64,000 bases of DNA, taken from positions 746,501 through 810,500 of the forward strand of contig NC_065576.1 in the NCBI RefSeq assembly GCF_937616625.2, given 5' to 3'. A program made the position numbers and the translations under genes. This stretch comes from Mercurialis annua (lineage: Eukaryota; Streptophyta; Magnoliopsida; Malpighiales; Euphorbiaceae). Shown piece by piece: positions 14,775 to 26,222 of this stretch (position 1 is its first letter; each line of letters starts with the position of its first letter). The notes beneath the pieces are model-generated. The model had not been told where the DNA came from. It made no database searches and saw nothing but the letters and a program-made list of their open reading frames with translations.

Positions 14775-16644
14775 CATATATAGAAAACTTTATAATAAAC
14801 TTTATTATAAAAGGATGTATCTTTTGGAATTGACACATGACTATAGTATAGTCTGAACTCAATTTAATGGGTTCGACCACGTCCCATGGCACATGGATTG
14901 GGTTCTAGTTTTTCAACACGAAGTGGATTATGTGTATTTTAGTGCCTTGAAACCCATCATACATCTTACCATTATCATTTAACAAATTTTCTTCTTAGGT
15001 CAAAAGTGTAACTACCAACTATATGTTATAATTATAATCAATACACATGATTTAAGAGATAAATATTTGCCTACCTTGTGATGTTGATAAAAAGAAATTA
15101 TCAATTAGTTATATCACGGACCAATGGAAAACGTATAATATATAGATAATTACACATCTTATAACTTTAAAATTTTAAATAATATTATTAACATAAAATG
15201 TAAGAATATATACATTTTTTTCATCTTAATTTTTTTTATTTCATCTACCATTGTATAATATCTATTCCGTAAAAATAGAAAAAGCAGCTATTGTTTTATG
15301 CGACAAAGATAAAAAAAAATATTTAGTTAAATATACAATTATTAACATACTTCTTGAGTTTATCATATCAGATTTAATTGAATTATAATTTTGATATATA
15401 ATCTTCATATATATAAAATTATATTGGACAAATATTTATATACTGACTTTGATTTTTATAAATTATTAATTTATATTGATTTATTAAAAAAAATTAAAAG
15501 TATAATTTAAATTTTTATTAAAATTTAACTGTAACTAATGAACTTTTTAATTTTTGTGAAAGTCGAACTTTTTAATATTTACGGGATGGAAGAATAGTTT
15601 TTATATTTTTATCCATTTTATAACAAAATTTTGGTTATCCATTAATGGACATTTCTTCTATAAAAATATTTCATTTATTTTTTTTAAATGAATTAATTAT
15701 AGTTGAAATTCGAATTCACAATCTAATGTATACATCATTGTTACTCACATTGGTCATGTAATCAGAAGTCTATTTTGAAGTGTAGCTCACACGGTCCAGA
15801 TTGGTTGTACATCACTTAGTTAGCAAAATGTCAAATATTTCACCAATTTCATTTATTAATGATTGCAACTTATTTAATTTCCAGGTGCCACACAAATAAC
15901 CATAATTTTTCTGATTTCATTAACATCAATAATTATATGGAATTCACAATGCAATCCCCTGCATCATCAATTAGTTTGTATTTAGTTTAGTTTAGCTTAG
16001 CTTCGGTCATAAAATTAATTTGGCTTCATTTGGATTGAAATTATTTTAAATTATAATTTTACTTAATTTATTGACAAATTTTAATCTAATTCATACATTT
16101 TAAATTTATAAAATATAAAATTTATGGATGCAGATAATTTACCATTCAAATAAAATATAAATCTATAAATTTATAAAGATCGATACTTCTAAATAATAAT
16201 AATTTATCACTCATAAAATGATTGAATTGAATTTTCCATACAAAAGATAGGATTTTGAGTGGCACGTTTCAAAATGATATACATTTTTAAAATTTATGAA
16301 TTTTTATTGCGTTTCAAATTGTAAAAAGATTGACTCTGTTTAAAATCCATTACAATTTTATAAATTTTATAGACTTTGCTCATCTAAAATTTTCAATTCA
16401 AATGGCGAGTTCAAAACACCATCATACTATTTCTTAAAATTAAGTAGCGATTATTTTTATTTGTGAAATCAGGGTGAACGAACTGAAGACACTTTAAATT
16501 TATATTAATAAGTTTTTAAATCAAAATCGAAGTAAAAGATAATTTGAGGATTTATGTGGCAAACATGCAAAGTAAGATTCCACGTGTGCATGGTTTGATT
16601 CTCACCATACAGCATGCAATTTTTGTTATATTTATATAAAAAAA
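14775..16644. other. intergenic, no gene seen
   Basis: AT-rich; every frame is closed by frequent stops. Nothing beyond homopolymer runs and short AT repeats was recognised. Confidence 0.5.
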
Positions 16645-16933
16645 GGTTAATGTAAAGAAAAAATGACAGATTTTACACATTTCATCATTTTAATCACGCA
16701 GTTTAATTTTTTATGTTTTCATAGACGAATTACCATTTTTTTCAAATTCATATACAATACTGAGATGACATATTCATTTGTGTAAAATGACATCCACCTC
16801 AGTGAATTTTACCAATGCAGTCGTGACATTTCAACACCGTACATGAATTTGAAAAAAAAAAATAGTTCATGCATGCGTGATTAAAATAAAAAAAACATGT
16901 AAAGTTGATGAATTTTTATGACACTAATCTTGA
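16645..16933. mobile_element. MITE, same family as the Copia host element
   Basis: The left half (acacatttcatcattttaat, then cacg) and right half (reverse complement caactttacatg, then attttaatcacg) are inverted. The interior carries 'ttcaaattcatatacaatac' and its partner 'ttcatgtacggtg'. The same arrangement occurs at 18571-18691 and 23515-23690. Non-coding; ends approximate. Confidence 0.6.
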
Positions 16934-18570
16934 AAAAGCATAATTAATGATTTTAAGAAATCAAACTTTTACGGTGCAGTTAATATAAATCAAATCATTC
17001 ACAAAAGTAAATTTTAATTTTAATTTTTGGTAATCACTTTAGAAATTTTATTACATGACAGCCATCCGAAGGCTTTATCCCAATTCCCAACCATGGAGAG
17101 GCTTCTCCAAGCAACAGTTAAATTGAAATTTTAATACAATTAAAATCAAAAATGAAATGAAATTCTATTTAAAAATTAATATTTAATATATTAAATTTAT
17201 ATTAAATTAAATTGTATTCAAATATTTACCCAATTAAATTGTATTCATAAATTTCAGTTTAATATATTCGATTTGATTGTATTATTGATCAATTTGATTT
17301 TGATCTATCAGAATCCATGTGCAATCCATTAATTGTCATTTAAATAATTGAATGCAAAAAGGAAAATAATACTAGAATGCATGGAAAGAGACAATGACCC
17401 TATACTGACACACGTTTTTTTTATGCAATGAGAGTTTTGTTAAATTAATCAAATCATAAAGTTTAAATTAAATTAATAATATATTTTGTATATGACACTA
17501 ATTATAATTTAAGGTGTTAACTATTGATAATAATTATTTTTAAAAAAAACTATTGGTAAGTAATTAATTATGAATTAGCAATTCCAGATTCTGCAAATAA
17601 ATTAATAACACGAGGAGGAAGAGCATATCAACACATTTTTCCATCTTTCAAATTAAGAAAATATTAGTTTAGTTTAAGCTAATCTTTTATAAAGTGAAGT
17701 CTCCCTTTTCAGGTTATTTAATTAGTTCGCCTGCCAAATTAATTAATGAAGTCCATATTGAAAAGTTTAGGATAAGATCAGAGGCAAAAAAAATACCTAA
17801 TCTAGTAAACTATGTATACAATTCAAATGAATTTCTCATGGAGGGTACTTATTTTTTTTTCTTCCATCTATGTATCAAAATTTAATTGGTAATATTCAAA
17901 CTATATGTTATTATATTATGATGTCTCACTGATATGAATTTCTTTAAAGCTAAATGAATTTATCTATTGATAATTATGACCAAATTGATAAAATTATTTT
18001 TTAAAAACGGTTCAATACGTCAATTTTATGAGTTTTATAACTAAACAATATATATAAATTAAGTTTCTAATTAATAAAATATTTTAATCTTAATTTTAAC
18101 TTTTTTATGATGTATTAATCCACAATTGAAAAAATAATATAAGAAATATTAAGAAATTATCTATGTAATTTTATGAAAATTATATACTATTACTAAAATA
18201 AGTTTATTATTTTATGTTTTTTTATATAAATCTTCTTCAAATATGGACTAACTTATTATAAAGTAACACAAAATACAAAATTGTACCTTATTAATTAACT
18301 AGACTCTTCATTTTTTTTATTTGTCTTTTGAATTTAATTATTAGAACTTGGAAAATTGAGATATCATACTTTTAAAATTATTTTTTAAAGATATTTCAAT
18401 CAATAACAAATCATTTTCCTTTCTTTAAAAATTATGATAAGCAAATGTTTTAAAAATTATAATAAGCAAATTATGATGAATTATTTTTTATTTGTCCTAT
18501 TGCTATTGGTGTTCGTATTGACTAAATTCAAAGTAACAGCTAGTTTAATAACTAACAATTTTAATTCAAT
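16934..18570. other. intergenic, no gene seen
   Basis: AT-rich sequence. The open frame at 17694-17885 is short, has no recognisable motif and lies in low-complexity DNA, so I do not call it a gene. Confidence 0.5.
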
Positions 18571-18696
18571 GGAATAATGTCATAAAAGTTCACCAACTTT
18601 ACACGTTTTCTCAATTTAATCACGTTTTTAAAAACTTTTTATAAAAATACACCAACTTTTATTTTTCTCCAAATTCATACACGGTGCTGACGTGCC

Positions 18697-18920
18697 TGAT
18701 AGAGTTTGTAATGATGAATTATATTATTAATCTGTTGTTACAAGAAAGCAATGAATTTATACAAGTTACAGAACTCTATAAATGTATGAAACTAAACTTT
18801 AGCCTAAAACTAAGCTAACCAAGAGGGAAAATATTATACAAGGAAAGAATCATAAACAATATATTCAATGATATCCAGAAATCATGTTGATTCTTGATCT
18901 GATATGATAATATTCCAATA
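18697..18920 (-). repeat. Copia 3' LTR
   Basis: 224 bp, starting tgatagag and ending ccaata on the plus strand. It appears identical to the LTR at 23286-23509. Confidence 0.96.
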
Positions 18921-18927
18921 CGCCCCC

Positions 18928-21752
18928 TCAAGCTGGAGCATGTAAGTCACAAATGCCCAGCTTGTCTTGTAGGAAAATAAACCTGTCTTTGCTAAGAGCC
19001 TTAGTAAAAATGTCAGCTGTCTGTTGGCTAGTATGGATAGGCAGTGGATAAAGGATACCGGCTTGGAGCTTTTCACGCACAACATGACAATCGATTTCAA
19101 TGTGTTTCGTGCGCTCATGAAAAACAGGGTTGAAGGCGATGTGGCGGGCAGCTTGGTTATCACAAAAGAGAGATGTGGGTTGTGTTAAAACGATGCCAAA
19201 ATCCTGTAACAAAGTGCGCAACCAAACAATTTCACGAGTGGTGGATGCCATGGCTCGATATTCTGCTTCAGCGGATGAGTGAGAGACAGTTGTTTGCTTT
19301 TTGCTTTTCCAAGAAACTGGACTCGTGCCAAGGAAGATGCAATAGCCGGTAGTTGATCGTCTCGTTATTGGACAACTTGCCCAATCAGAATCGCAGTAAG
19401 CAGTCAATGAAAGAGAGCTTGAGGAAGATAATAAAATGCCTTGTCCAGGAGTTTTCTTAAGGTAGCGAAGAATGCGGTGAGCAGCATCTAAATGTAACTT
19501 ACGAGGAGCATGCATAAATTGACTGAGAACATTAACTGAAAAAGATATATCTGGTCGAGTGATAGTGAGATAAATGAGCCGACCCACCAATCGGCGATAA
19601 GCAGAAGGGTCATCCATCAAAGGACCATCCGAATCTGAAAATTTCAAGTTGAGTTCCATAGGAGTATCTGCGGGTCGAGCACCTGCGAGACCAGCATCAG
19701 ATAATAAATCAAGAACATATTTACGTTGGCTCAAATAGATACCAGCTCGAGAGCGAGCAATTTCGATGCCAAGAAAATATTTAAGGTAACCCAAATCTTT
19801 AATGCGGAAGCAACCGAGGAGAAATTTTTTGACTTGGTTAATGAGATCTTGGTTATCACCGGTAATGACCATGTCGTCTACATAAAGTAAAATGAACACA
19901 GTAGAGGATCCGCGGCAAAGAAAAAATAAGGAGTGATCAGCTTGTGATTGACTGAAGCCAAAATTAGTAATAGCATGAGAAAAAGTGGCAAACCAGTTGC
20001 GAGATGCTTGCTTTAACCCGTATAAAGATTTATGAAGCTTACAAACAAGGGAGGGCTCCCCTTTTTGAGAATGGCCGGGCGGAATAGACATGTAAACTTC
20101 TTCATCTAGCTTACCGTGGAGGAAAGCATTTTGAACATCAAGTTGGTGTAAATGCCATCGTTTGACAGCTGCAATGGCTAAGAGAACTCTTACAGTCACT
20201 AATTTTGCAACAGGAGCAAAAGTTTCATTGTAATCAACACCTTCAACCTGTGTAAAACCTTTGGCAACCAAGCGCGCCTTATAACGTTCAATACTACCAT
20301 CAGATTTCCTTTTTATTTTGAAGACCCATTTACAATTTATGGGTTTCTTTTGAGAAGGGAGAGGAACAATGGACCACGTCTTAGTTTCTTCCAAGGCATG
20401 GAGTTCTTCTTTGATGGCCTGCCTCCACTCTGGAAACTTAACAGCTTGGTTAAAAGTAGTGGGTTCAGCATCAGAAGACAATGTGCTAAGAAATGCAAAA
20501 TGAGAAGGGGTAAACTTATCATACGAAAGAAAATTGTGTAAAGGATATTTCATACCTGTAGACGACGAAGGAGGTAAAATTTGAGCTTGAGAACAATAAT
20601 AATCATTATACTTTGGATGGGGTTGGGTGTTTCGTTTAGGACGGTTGAGCGGAAGGGTAGATAAAGGAGTATTGGTAAGTGTCTCAAGTGGTGGTGTTTC
20701 AGCTGACATGGTGGGATTTGGTTCTCTGGTTGGTGTGAGTGACATGGGTGTTGACTCTGCTACGTAGTTCAGCGGTATTGGATAGGGAGTGGAGATGTCA
20801 ATATCATCCTCTAAAAGGAGAGGTAAAGGCAGTGAAGAATTATCTTTCTTGGGCATGCAAGGAAACATATATTCATTGAAAATAACATCACGACTAACAT
20901 ATATATTCTGATTCTGAATATCAAAAATTTTATAACCTTTTTGTGCAAAAGGGTAGCCAACGAAAATGCCAGGAGATGCTCTTTGGTCGAATTTGTGTTT
21001 GGTTTGAGTATTACGCCCAAAACATAGACATCCAAAAGCACGAAGATGAGTAAAAATGGGCGCTTTATTGTACAACTGCTCAAAAGGTGTCTTGTTATTA
21101 AGAACTTTAGTTGGTGTTCGATTGATGAGATAAGCAGCCGTGAGAACACATTCGCCCCAAAATTTAAGGGGTAATCCAGCTTGAAAACGAAGGGCTCGAG
21201 CCATGTTTAGCAAGTGCCTATGTTTACGTTCCACTACACCATTTTGTTGAGGTGTGTGCACGCAACTGTGCTCATGAATAACACCACGAGAAAGGAAAAA
21301 ATTGTTGATAGTATGATTAAAAAATTCAGTGCCATTGTCACTCCGAACTCGACAAATGTTGGTATCAAATTGTGTGTGTACCATCTGAAAATAATGTTGA
21401 ATGTGAGAAAAAACTTGAGATTTAGATTGTAAAAGAAAAATCCATGTGCCACGGGAAAAATCATCCACAATAGACAAAAAATAATGTGCGCCATGCAAAG
21501 TAGGAGTAGCATAAGGACCCCAAACGTCAACATGAATAAGCTCAAAACATCTAGTTGTTGATATAGAACTAGTAGAGAACGGTAAACGATGTTGTTTTGC
21601 TAGAGGACAAATAACGCAAGAACATTTATTCGAAAAAGAAATATTATTATCTATGCGAGAAAAAATATCATGAATATGCTGACCAGGATGTCCAAGACGC
21701 CAATGCCATATATCAATTGTAGAGGTAGATGCAGCTAGAGAGATTGGTGCTA
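18928..21752 (-). CDS. Copia Pol: integrase, reverse transcriptase, RNase H
   Basis: This frame is shifted by -1 relative to Gag. The integrase zinc region (WHWRLGHPG, then CSCVICPLAKQ) lies between about 21590 and 21710, upstream of the first Met at 21498. The integrase core follows (VDDFSRGTW, SDNGTEF, then HTPQQNGVVERKH). The reverse transcriptase has YKARLVAKGFTQ and the active site YVDDMVITG. The RNase H has AYCDSDWASCP, SWKSKKQTTVSHSSAEAEYR and FHERTKHIEIDCHVVREK. The stop is at 18928-18930. Apart from the junction with Gag the frame is intact for more than 900 codons, so the copy is otherwise undamaged. Confidence 0.92.
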
Positions 21753-23210
21753 AATGATGTCGAGGTAGTAAAGACCATTGTGTTCTTTAGCCAAACCTAT
21801 CACTTTCTTCGTCATCAGGTCCTGAAAGATACAAAAAGATGGAAAGAAGTGAACTGAACAATTAAGAGTTTTGGTAATTTTGCTTACTGACATGAGATTG
21901 AATTTGAATGTAGGAGCATAAAGAACATTATCTAAGTGCAAGTATGAATTAAATTTACATGAACCTAAATGAGTAACAGGGACTTGGTGTCCATTAGGTA
22001 ATCTAATAGGCAAATTAGAGTGTTGTTTGATATTAGTTAAAGAATTCAAATCATGTGTGATATGATTAGTACATCCTGTGTCAATAATCCAAGAATCATG
22101 TACATGAGAAGATAAATGAGAACTCATACCTGCAAAATTGACAAATGGAGTAGAAGTGTTTAAAGGAGATGATTGGATGAGAGTGAGAAGCTGTTGTATT
22201 TGTTCATGAGTGAAAGGCAATTCATTTGAGCTCGGGCGAGGCGTGCTTTGTTCTACTGCAGCTGCAACATGCTGATTATATTTATGACCAAAGGAATTAC
22301 CTTTATGCTGCTTCTGTTGGGATGATCTTGAAAAAGGCTGAAAATTCGGATCATAATTTGCATTTCCTGGTTTCATACGACATCGAGATATAGAATGACC
22401 ATCCCTTCCACAAAAATCACAATGGTAAAATGGTTTATTGCCTTTTGATTGATTTTGTTGGTGTGTATTAAAAGAAGAAGAAGAGCCATTGTGAGTTGAG
22501 GCTGCCATGGCTGATTGGCCTGAATAACCCATTGGAGTTGCCATTTGTATAGATCGTTGTTGTTGATCTTGCAAGATCATAGAATAGGCTTTAGAAACTG
22601 TTGGTAGAATGTGCATCATCAGAATCTGACTACGCGATTGATTATAAGATTCGTTGAGCCCCATTAGAAATTGGATAAGACGATCACGATCTTGGATCTT
22701 TTTGAAATCTGTAATCGCACCGCAGGAGCATGTTTCATGGGTGTTATAAATTTCAAGCTCATCCCATAAACCCTTTAGTACAGTATAGTATGTGGCAATA
22801 GAATCATTCCCTTGTTGATGATTGCAAATGGCTCGCTGAATTTCAAAGACTCTTGTGGCATTCGGTTGTGAGAAGCGATCACGAAGTTCTGCCCATACAT
22901 CAGAGGCTTTCTTCATAAAAATTACGCTATTGGCAATTTCTTTAGAGACCGAGTTAAGTAACCATGACAAAACCATGCTGTTGCTACGACTCCAATGGTC
23001 ATATGAAGGCGATGATGCTTCAGGCTCTGAAATTTTCCCGTTAATAAATCCTAGTTTATTTTTTGCTTCAAAAGCCATGGTGATTGCACGACTCCATATG
23101 GGATAATTGTCTCCTGTTAAGGCTTGTGAGACTAATATGGTTCCTGGACTATCTGAATGGTGGACGTAGTATGGTGATGAAGAATCTGGTTCATGGTTTG
23201 AAAGAGCCAT
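21750..23210 (-). CDS. Copia Gag and protease region
   Basis: 486-aa frame. The N-terminal half is a Copia-type Gag with 'YPIWSRAITMAFEAKNKLGF' near residues 36-55. A CCHC zinc knuckle (Cys264, Cys267, His272, Cys277) follows, and then the aspartic protease core DSWIIDTGCTNHIT with D377-T378-G379. The frame ends at TAG 21750-21752, just after the pre-integrase 'HNGLYYLDII'. In most Copia elements Gag and Pol are one frame, so this stop marks a frame break. The start at 23210 is the first Met downstream of the primer site. Confidence 0.93.
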   Translation of the reverse strand: MALSNHEPDSSSPYYVHHSDSPGTILVSQALTGDNYPIWSRAITMAFEAKNKLGFINGKISEPEASSPSYDHWSRSNSMVLSWLLNSVSKEIANSVIFMKKASDVWAELRDRFSQPNATRVFEIQRAICNHQQGNDSIATYYTVLKGLWDELEIYNTHETCSCGAITDFKKIQDRDRLIQFLMGLNESYNQSRSQILMMHILPTVSKAYSMILQDQQQRSIQMATPMGYSGQSAMAASTHNGSSSSFNTHQQNQSKGNKPFYHCDFCGRDGHSISRCRMKPGNANYDPNFQPFSRSSQQKQHKGNSFGHKYNQHVAAAVEQSTPRPSSNELPFTHEQIQQLLTLIQSSPLNTSTPFVNFAGMSSHLSSHVHDSWIIDTGCTNHITHDLNSLTNIKQHSNLPIRLPNGHQVPVTHLGSCKFNSYLHLDNVLYAPTFKFNLMSVSKITKTLNCSVHFFPSFCIFQDLMTKKVIGLAKEHNGLYYLDII

Positions 23211-23273
23211 GCCAGATGATGGAGATGTGGTTTACTGCTAGAAAAAGAAATTTGAAAAAAAAAAAGGATCAAT

Positions 23274-23285
23274 GCTTTGATACCA
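23274..23285 (-). other. Copia primer binding site
   Basis: Reads TGGTATCAAAGC on the element's coding strand, directly after the 5' LTR. It complements the 3' end of initiator tRNA-Met with one mismatch. Confidence 0.9.
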
Positions 23286-23509
23286 TGATAGAGTTTGTAA
23301 TGATGAATTATATTATTAATCTGTTGTTACAAGAAAGCAATGAATTTATACAAGTTACAGAACTCTATAAATGTATGAAACTAAACTTTAGCCTAAAACT
23401 AAGCTAACCAAGAGGGAAAATATTATACAAGGAAAGAATCATAAACAATATATTCAATGATATCCAGAAATCATGTTGATTCTTGATCTGATATGATAAT
23501 ATTCCAATA
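23286..23509 (-). repeat. Copia 5' LTR
   Basis: 224 bp, preceded in transcription order by the target copy gtgcc and followed by the tRNA-Met primer site. The identity of the two LTRs implies insertion too recent for mutations to accumulate. Confidence 0.96.
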
Positions 23510-23849
23510 GTGCCACTCATTCATTGGTGTAATTTGCTAAAGTGCAAGTCATTTTTATCTAATGAATGAGTGACACGTCAGAGCCGTGTATAAATTTGGG
23601 AATGAAAATTGGTTTATTTTTATGAGTATTTTAAAAAACGTGATTAAATTGAGAAAACGTGTAAAATTGGTGAATTTTTATATTAACCCTAACTGAATAA
23701 TAAACATATGTCATTCATTTATTACTAAGATGATGTTTATTGGATGAACTGACTGTGTAATGCTATGTTTTTCTCTTCTTCTTCTTTAACAGAATCTTGT
23801 TTTTCTTTAATTTATAATCATCAATCTGCATTATTTCTACTATCCACTC

Positions 23850-24220
23850 CCAAGCTGGGAGCATAAATATCATGAATGTCTGCCCTGTTTACAAAATCCT
23901 AAAACTGAATAAAAGGAAGAAGTTTTGTGAAAAAGTCAGTTAGCTGTTGAGAAGAACTGACCGGAAAAAAACAAATCAAGCCAGAGTTTATTTTCTATCT
24001 CACAATATGGCAATCAATGTTTATATGCTTTGTCCTTTCATAAAATACTGGACTATGAGCAAAATATCATGCTGATTGGTACTTATCATAGTATACAAAG
24101 GCAGGAGTTGCTTCTTCAATTTGTAAATCTTTTAAAAAGAATGAAAGCCATTGAACTTTACATGTTATATTTTTCAATGCTCTGTATTCAGCTTCTGAAC
24201 TTGATTTTTAAACTGTTGAT
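23850..24220 (-). pseudogene. old Copia RNase H relic
   Basis: On the minus strand, fragments of a Copia C-terminus are readable with stops and shifts: SEAEYRALKN, a degenerate 'FYERTKHINIDCHIVR', then SSSQQLTDFFTK. It is not the 3' end of the young element next door, whose corresponding text differs. A SINE adjoins it at 24223. Confidence 0.75.
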
Positions 24221-24222
24221 TG

Positions 24223-24332
24223 TTTTTTTTTTTTTTGATAATTAGGGGGAGAGGAAGCGCTTGTGGGAGGAATCGATTCCACGACCTAACAAATTGCTGC
24301 CAGCTCTTATACTATTTGAGTTATAACTCATT
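24223..24332 (-). mobile_element. tRNA-derived SINE
   Basis: On the minus strand an A-box-like 'taactcaaatagtataagag' is followed by a B-box-like 'gtggaatcgattcc', then gcgcttcctctccccctaat, and an A-tail (the T run at 24222-24236 on plus). The same layout recurs in the interrupted copy at 42695-43687. Confidence 0.65.
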
Positions 24333-25250
24333 AGTATGTGTTTTTGTTTTCCAGGATTTAAGTTGTTTTAATTAAAGTTTAATTATGATTAATTAAGGTT
24401 TAATTATGATTAATTGGAGTTTAATTATGATTTTCATGAAACTCATCGATTATGGTGACACGTCAGTAAGAGGATTTTTTTATCCGGTTTACACAATTTC
24501 AGAGTATAAGTGATACAGATTTACTATTTTTAGCTTTTTAAAATTTTAATGCAAGCTGAGGGGGTAAACTGATCCTTTGTTTATAAGAGTATAATAAGGA
24601 ATTAATGCAGATTCGAGTATATGAGACTTTGACCCTATTACATAAGCAATGTACGAAACTATTGAGAAATTACCTCTATTCTCAGTAGAAAAACCGAGTG
24701 AGGAAGCCCCCTAGGGACAGTAGGAGGGAATGCCTTGTTATATATGATATAACTATAATACAAGAGAATAAAAGTTTCACTTCTGTGGCCGGTCTTATAC
24801 TACAGAAACATAATGGATTAAAATTGAAGTTAAATGTTTTCATAGAATAGACGGATTAACGACACAGTTTAAAACATATCATGTCGTGGATTGACATGTG
24901 AATCTATTCGACCCTTTTATAGTATTATATCAATATCGTGTCGTGTAAACGTATCTCATCCAATTATTATCCTTTAAATATATAATCTTCAAATGGATGA
25001 AGGTATTTGGAAGAGAACAATTTTCATCAAAATTAATTAATTCTAATAATAGAATAGCAAAAAATCCTAATATTAAACTATTTATATCCTTGCTACCATG
25101 AAAATGCATGAATAAATACAAATTGTCACTATAACTGGACAGTTTATAAGTTTATCCTGTCTTCTTATGTTTGTCTTACATATTACATCACAAGAATATG
25201 ACATGTCGTTCTAAACAAGAAAATTTCTAAGCAAAAATGCAATTAAAGAT
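24333..25250. other. intergenic, no gene seen
   Basis: AT-rich. It contains a short tandem motif, 'gtttaattatgattaattaa', repeated about three times near 24375-24435. No coding motif recognised. Confidence 0.5.
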
Positions 25251-26152
25251 AGGGGTGAGCAGAAAAAAATGAATCTAATCGAACCAAAAAAACTTAATTC
25301 GGTTTGATGTTATAAAAAAAAGTTAATTTTTCAATTCGGTTTGATTTGAACATAAAAGAAAGGCTGAACCCATTTTTAAGTTTTTGTACTATCAAAATTT
25401 TATTTATCTAATTTATTTAGTCCCTGTATTTATTTTATTTTGAGTTTTATGTCCTTTTTTTGAACAAAGAGGAATGTGCATTACACTTACCGTAAAACGT
25501 GGATGATTTTGAATTTGGATATCCACCTAATTCGTCACTTGTCAAATTGGACTGCATTATCAAACTTGTAGAGAAATCAGATTAACAAAACAATTTATAT
25601 ATAAAAGCTTATTGAATAAAAAACTTAAAGAAAGTGTTAAAGATAATCCTACATTATTTAGAAGAACAAATATAAATGAGTTTATAAGCGTAAAAGTTCA
25701 ACCACCTATTAACTAGTTCTAGTTATTAGGTCATGGTTGAACCTAAACACTCTCATAAATATGTGAGTGGATGGTCACATTCTCACCAATTTATAAACAA
25801 TTACTTCCACCAATATTTTTAGTAAAAAGGACTAGATAAATAAAAATTTATAATATCAGGGCTTTTGTCAATTCTAACATTGAAATAATTAATCACTGCG
25901 ACTGAGTCACACACTCACAATTTTCGTCCATAAAGGACCCATTAAATAAAAAAAACAAATAGTACATTGACATAATTGATGAACAACAAACTTTCAAAAA
26001 AGATTAGATAAATAAAAAAATTGAAAAGTACATGGACATGGATCTAGCCTAAAAATTAAAATATTAGAGCAAATTTAATTAAAAGATCAAACCGAACCGA
26101 ATAATTCAGTTTGAAAATTAAAAATTTTATTCTGAATGGAATGCAGACTCCT
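25251..26152. mobile_element. hAT-like MITE with a nested element, abutting the OMT promoter
   Basis: Outer termini are aggggtgagca and, in reverse complement, aggagtctgca. Subterminal 'aattcggtttgat' is matched by 'caaaccgaaccgaat'. A second inverted-repeat element occupies about 25361-26050 (aggctgaaccca and reverse complement aggctagatcca; shared 'atttatctaat'). The outer family also occurs at 32889-33156. Assignment to hAT rests only on the AGGGGTG terminus; no clean 8-bp target duplication was found. Confidence 0.6.
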
Positions 26153-26160
26153 ATTTAAAT
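26152..26160 (+). promoter_or_regulatory. TATA-like box of the first O-methyltransferase
   Basis: TATTTAAAT about 65 bases before the start codon. It directly touches the right terminus of the upstream MITE, so the element forms the proximal upstream sequence of this promoter. Confidence 0.4.
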
Positions 26161-26222
26161 GTGCCCCAAAACAAATTTTTTGTTAACCTGTAAATTAAAC
26201 AAAGTGGAATAAAACTGTAAGA

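Larger units (their letters stand above)
18697..23509 (-). mobile_element. complete Ty1/Copia retrotransposon, very young
   Basis: Full-length element of 4813 bp, read on the minus strand. Both LTRs are 224 bp, and I see no difference between them when comparing by eye. The 5-bp target duplication gtgcc lies at 18692-18696 and 23510-23514. The primer binding site at 23274-23285 reads TGGTATCAAAGC on the coding strand, matching the initiator tRNA-Met 3' end at 11 of 12 positions. The polypurine tract (gagggggcg) abuts the 3' LTR at 18921-18929. Gag lies upstream of the protease, integrase, reverse transcriptase and RNase H domains, which is Copia order. Confidence 0.97.
18571..23690. mobile_element. 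small inverted-repeat element split by the Copia insertion
   Basis: The left part (ttcaccaactttacacgttt, then tctcaatttaatcacg) and right part (reverse complement ttcaccaattttacacgttt, then tctcaatttaatcacg) are inverted repeats. Removing the Copia element and one copy of its target site leaves about 300 bp, the size of the relative at 16645-16933. The flanking target duplication is degenerate, so this element is older than its insert. Confidence 0.7.

Noticed and set aside
20811..21149. 112-codon and other frames overlapping Copia pol
   Set aside because: Shadow frames of the 18928-21752 Pol frame; they lack protein motifs.
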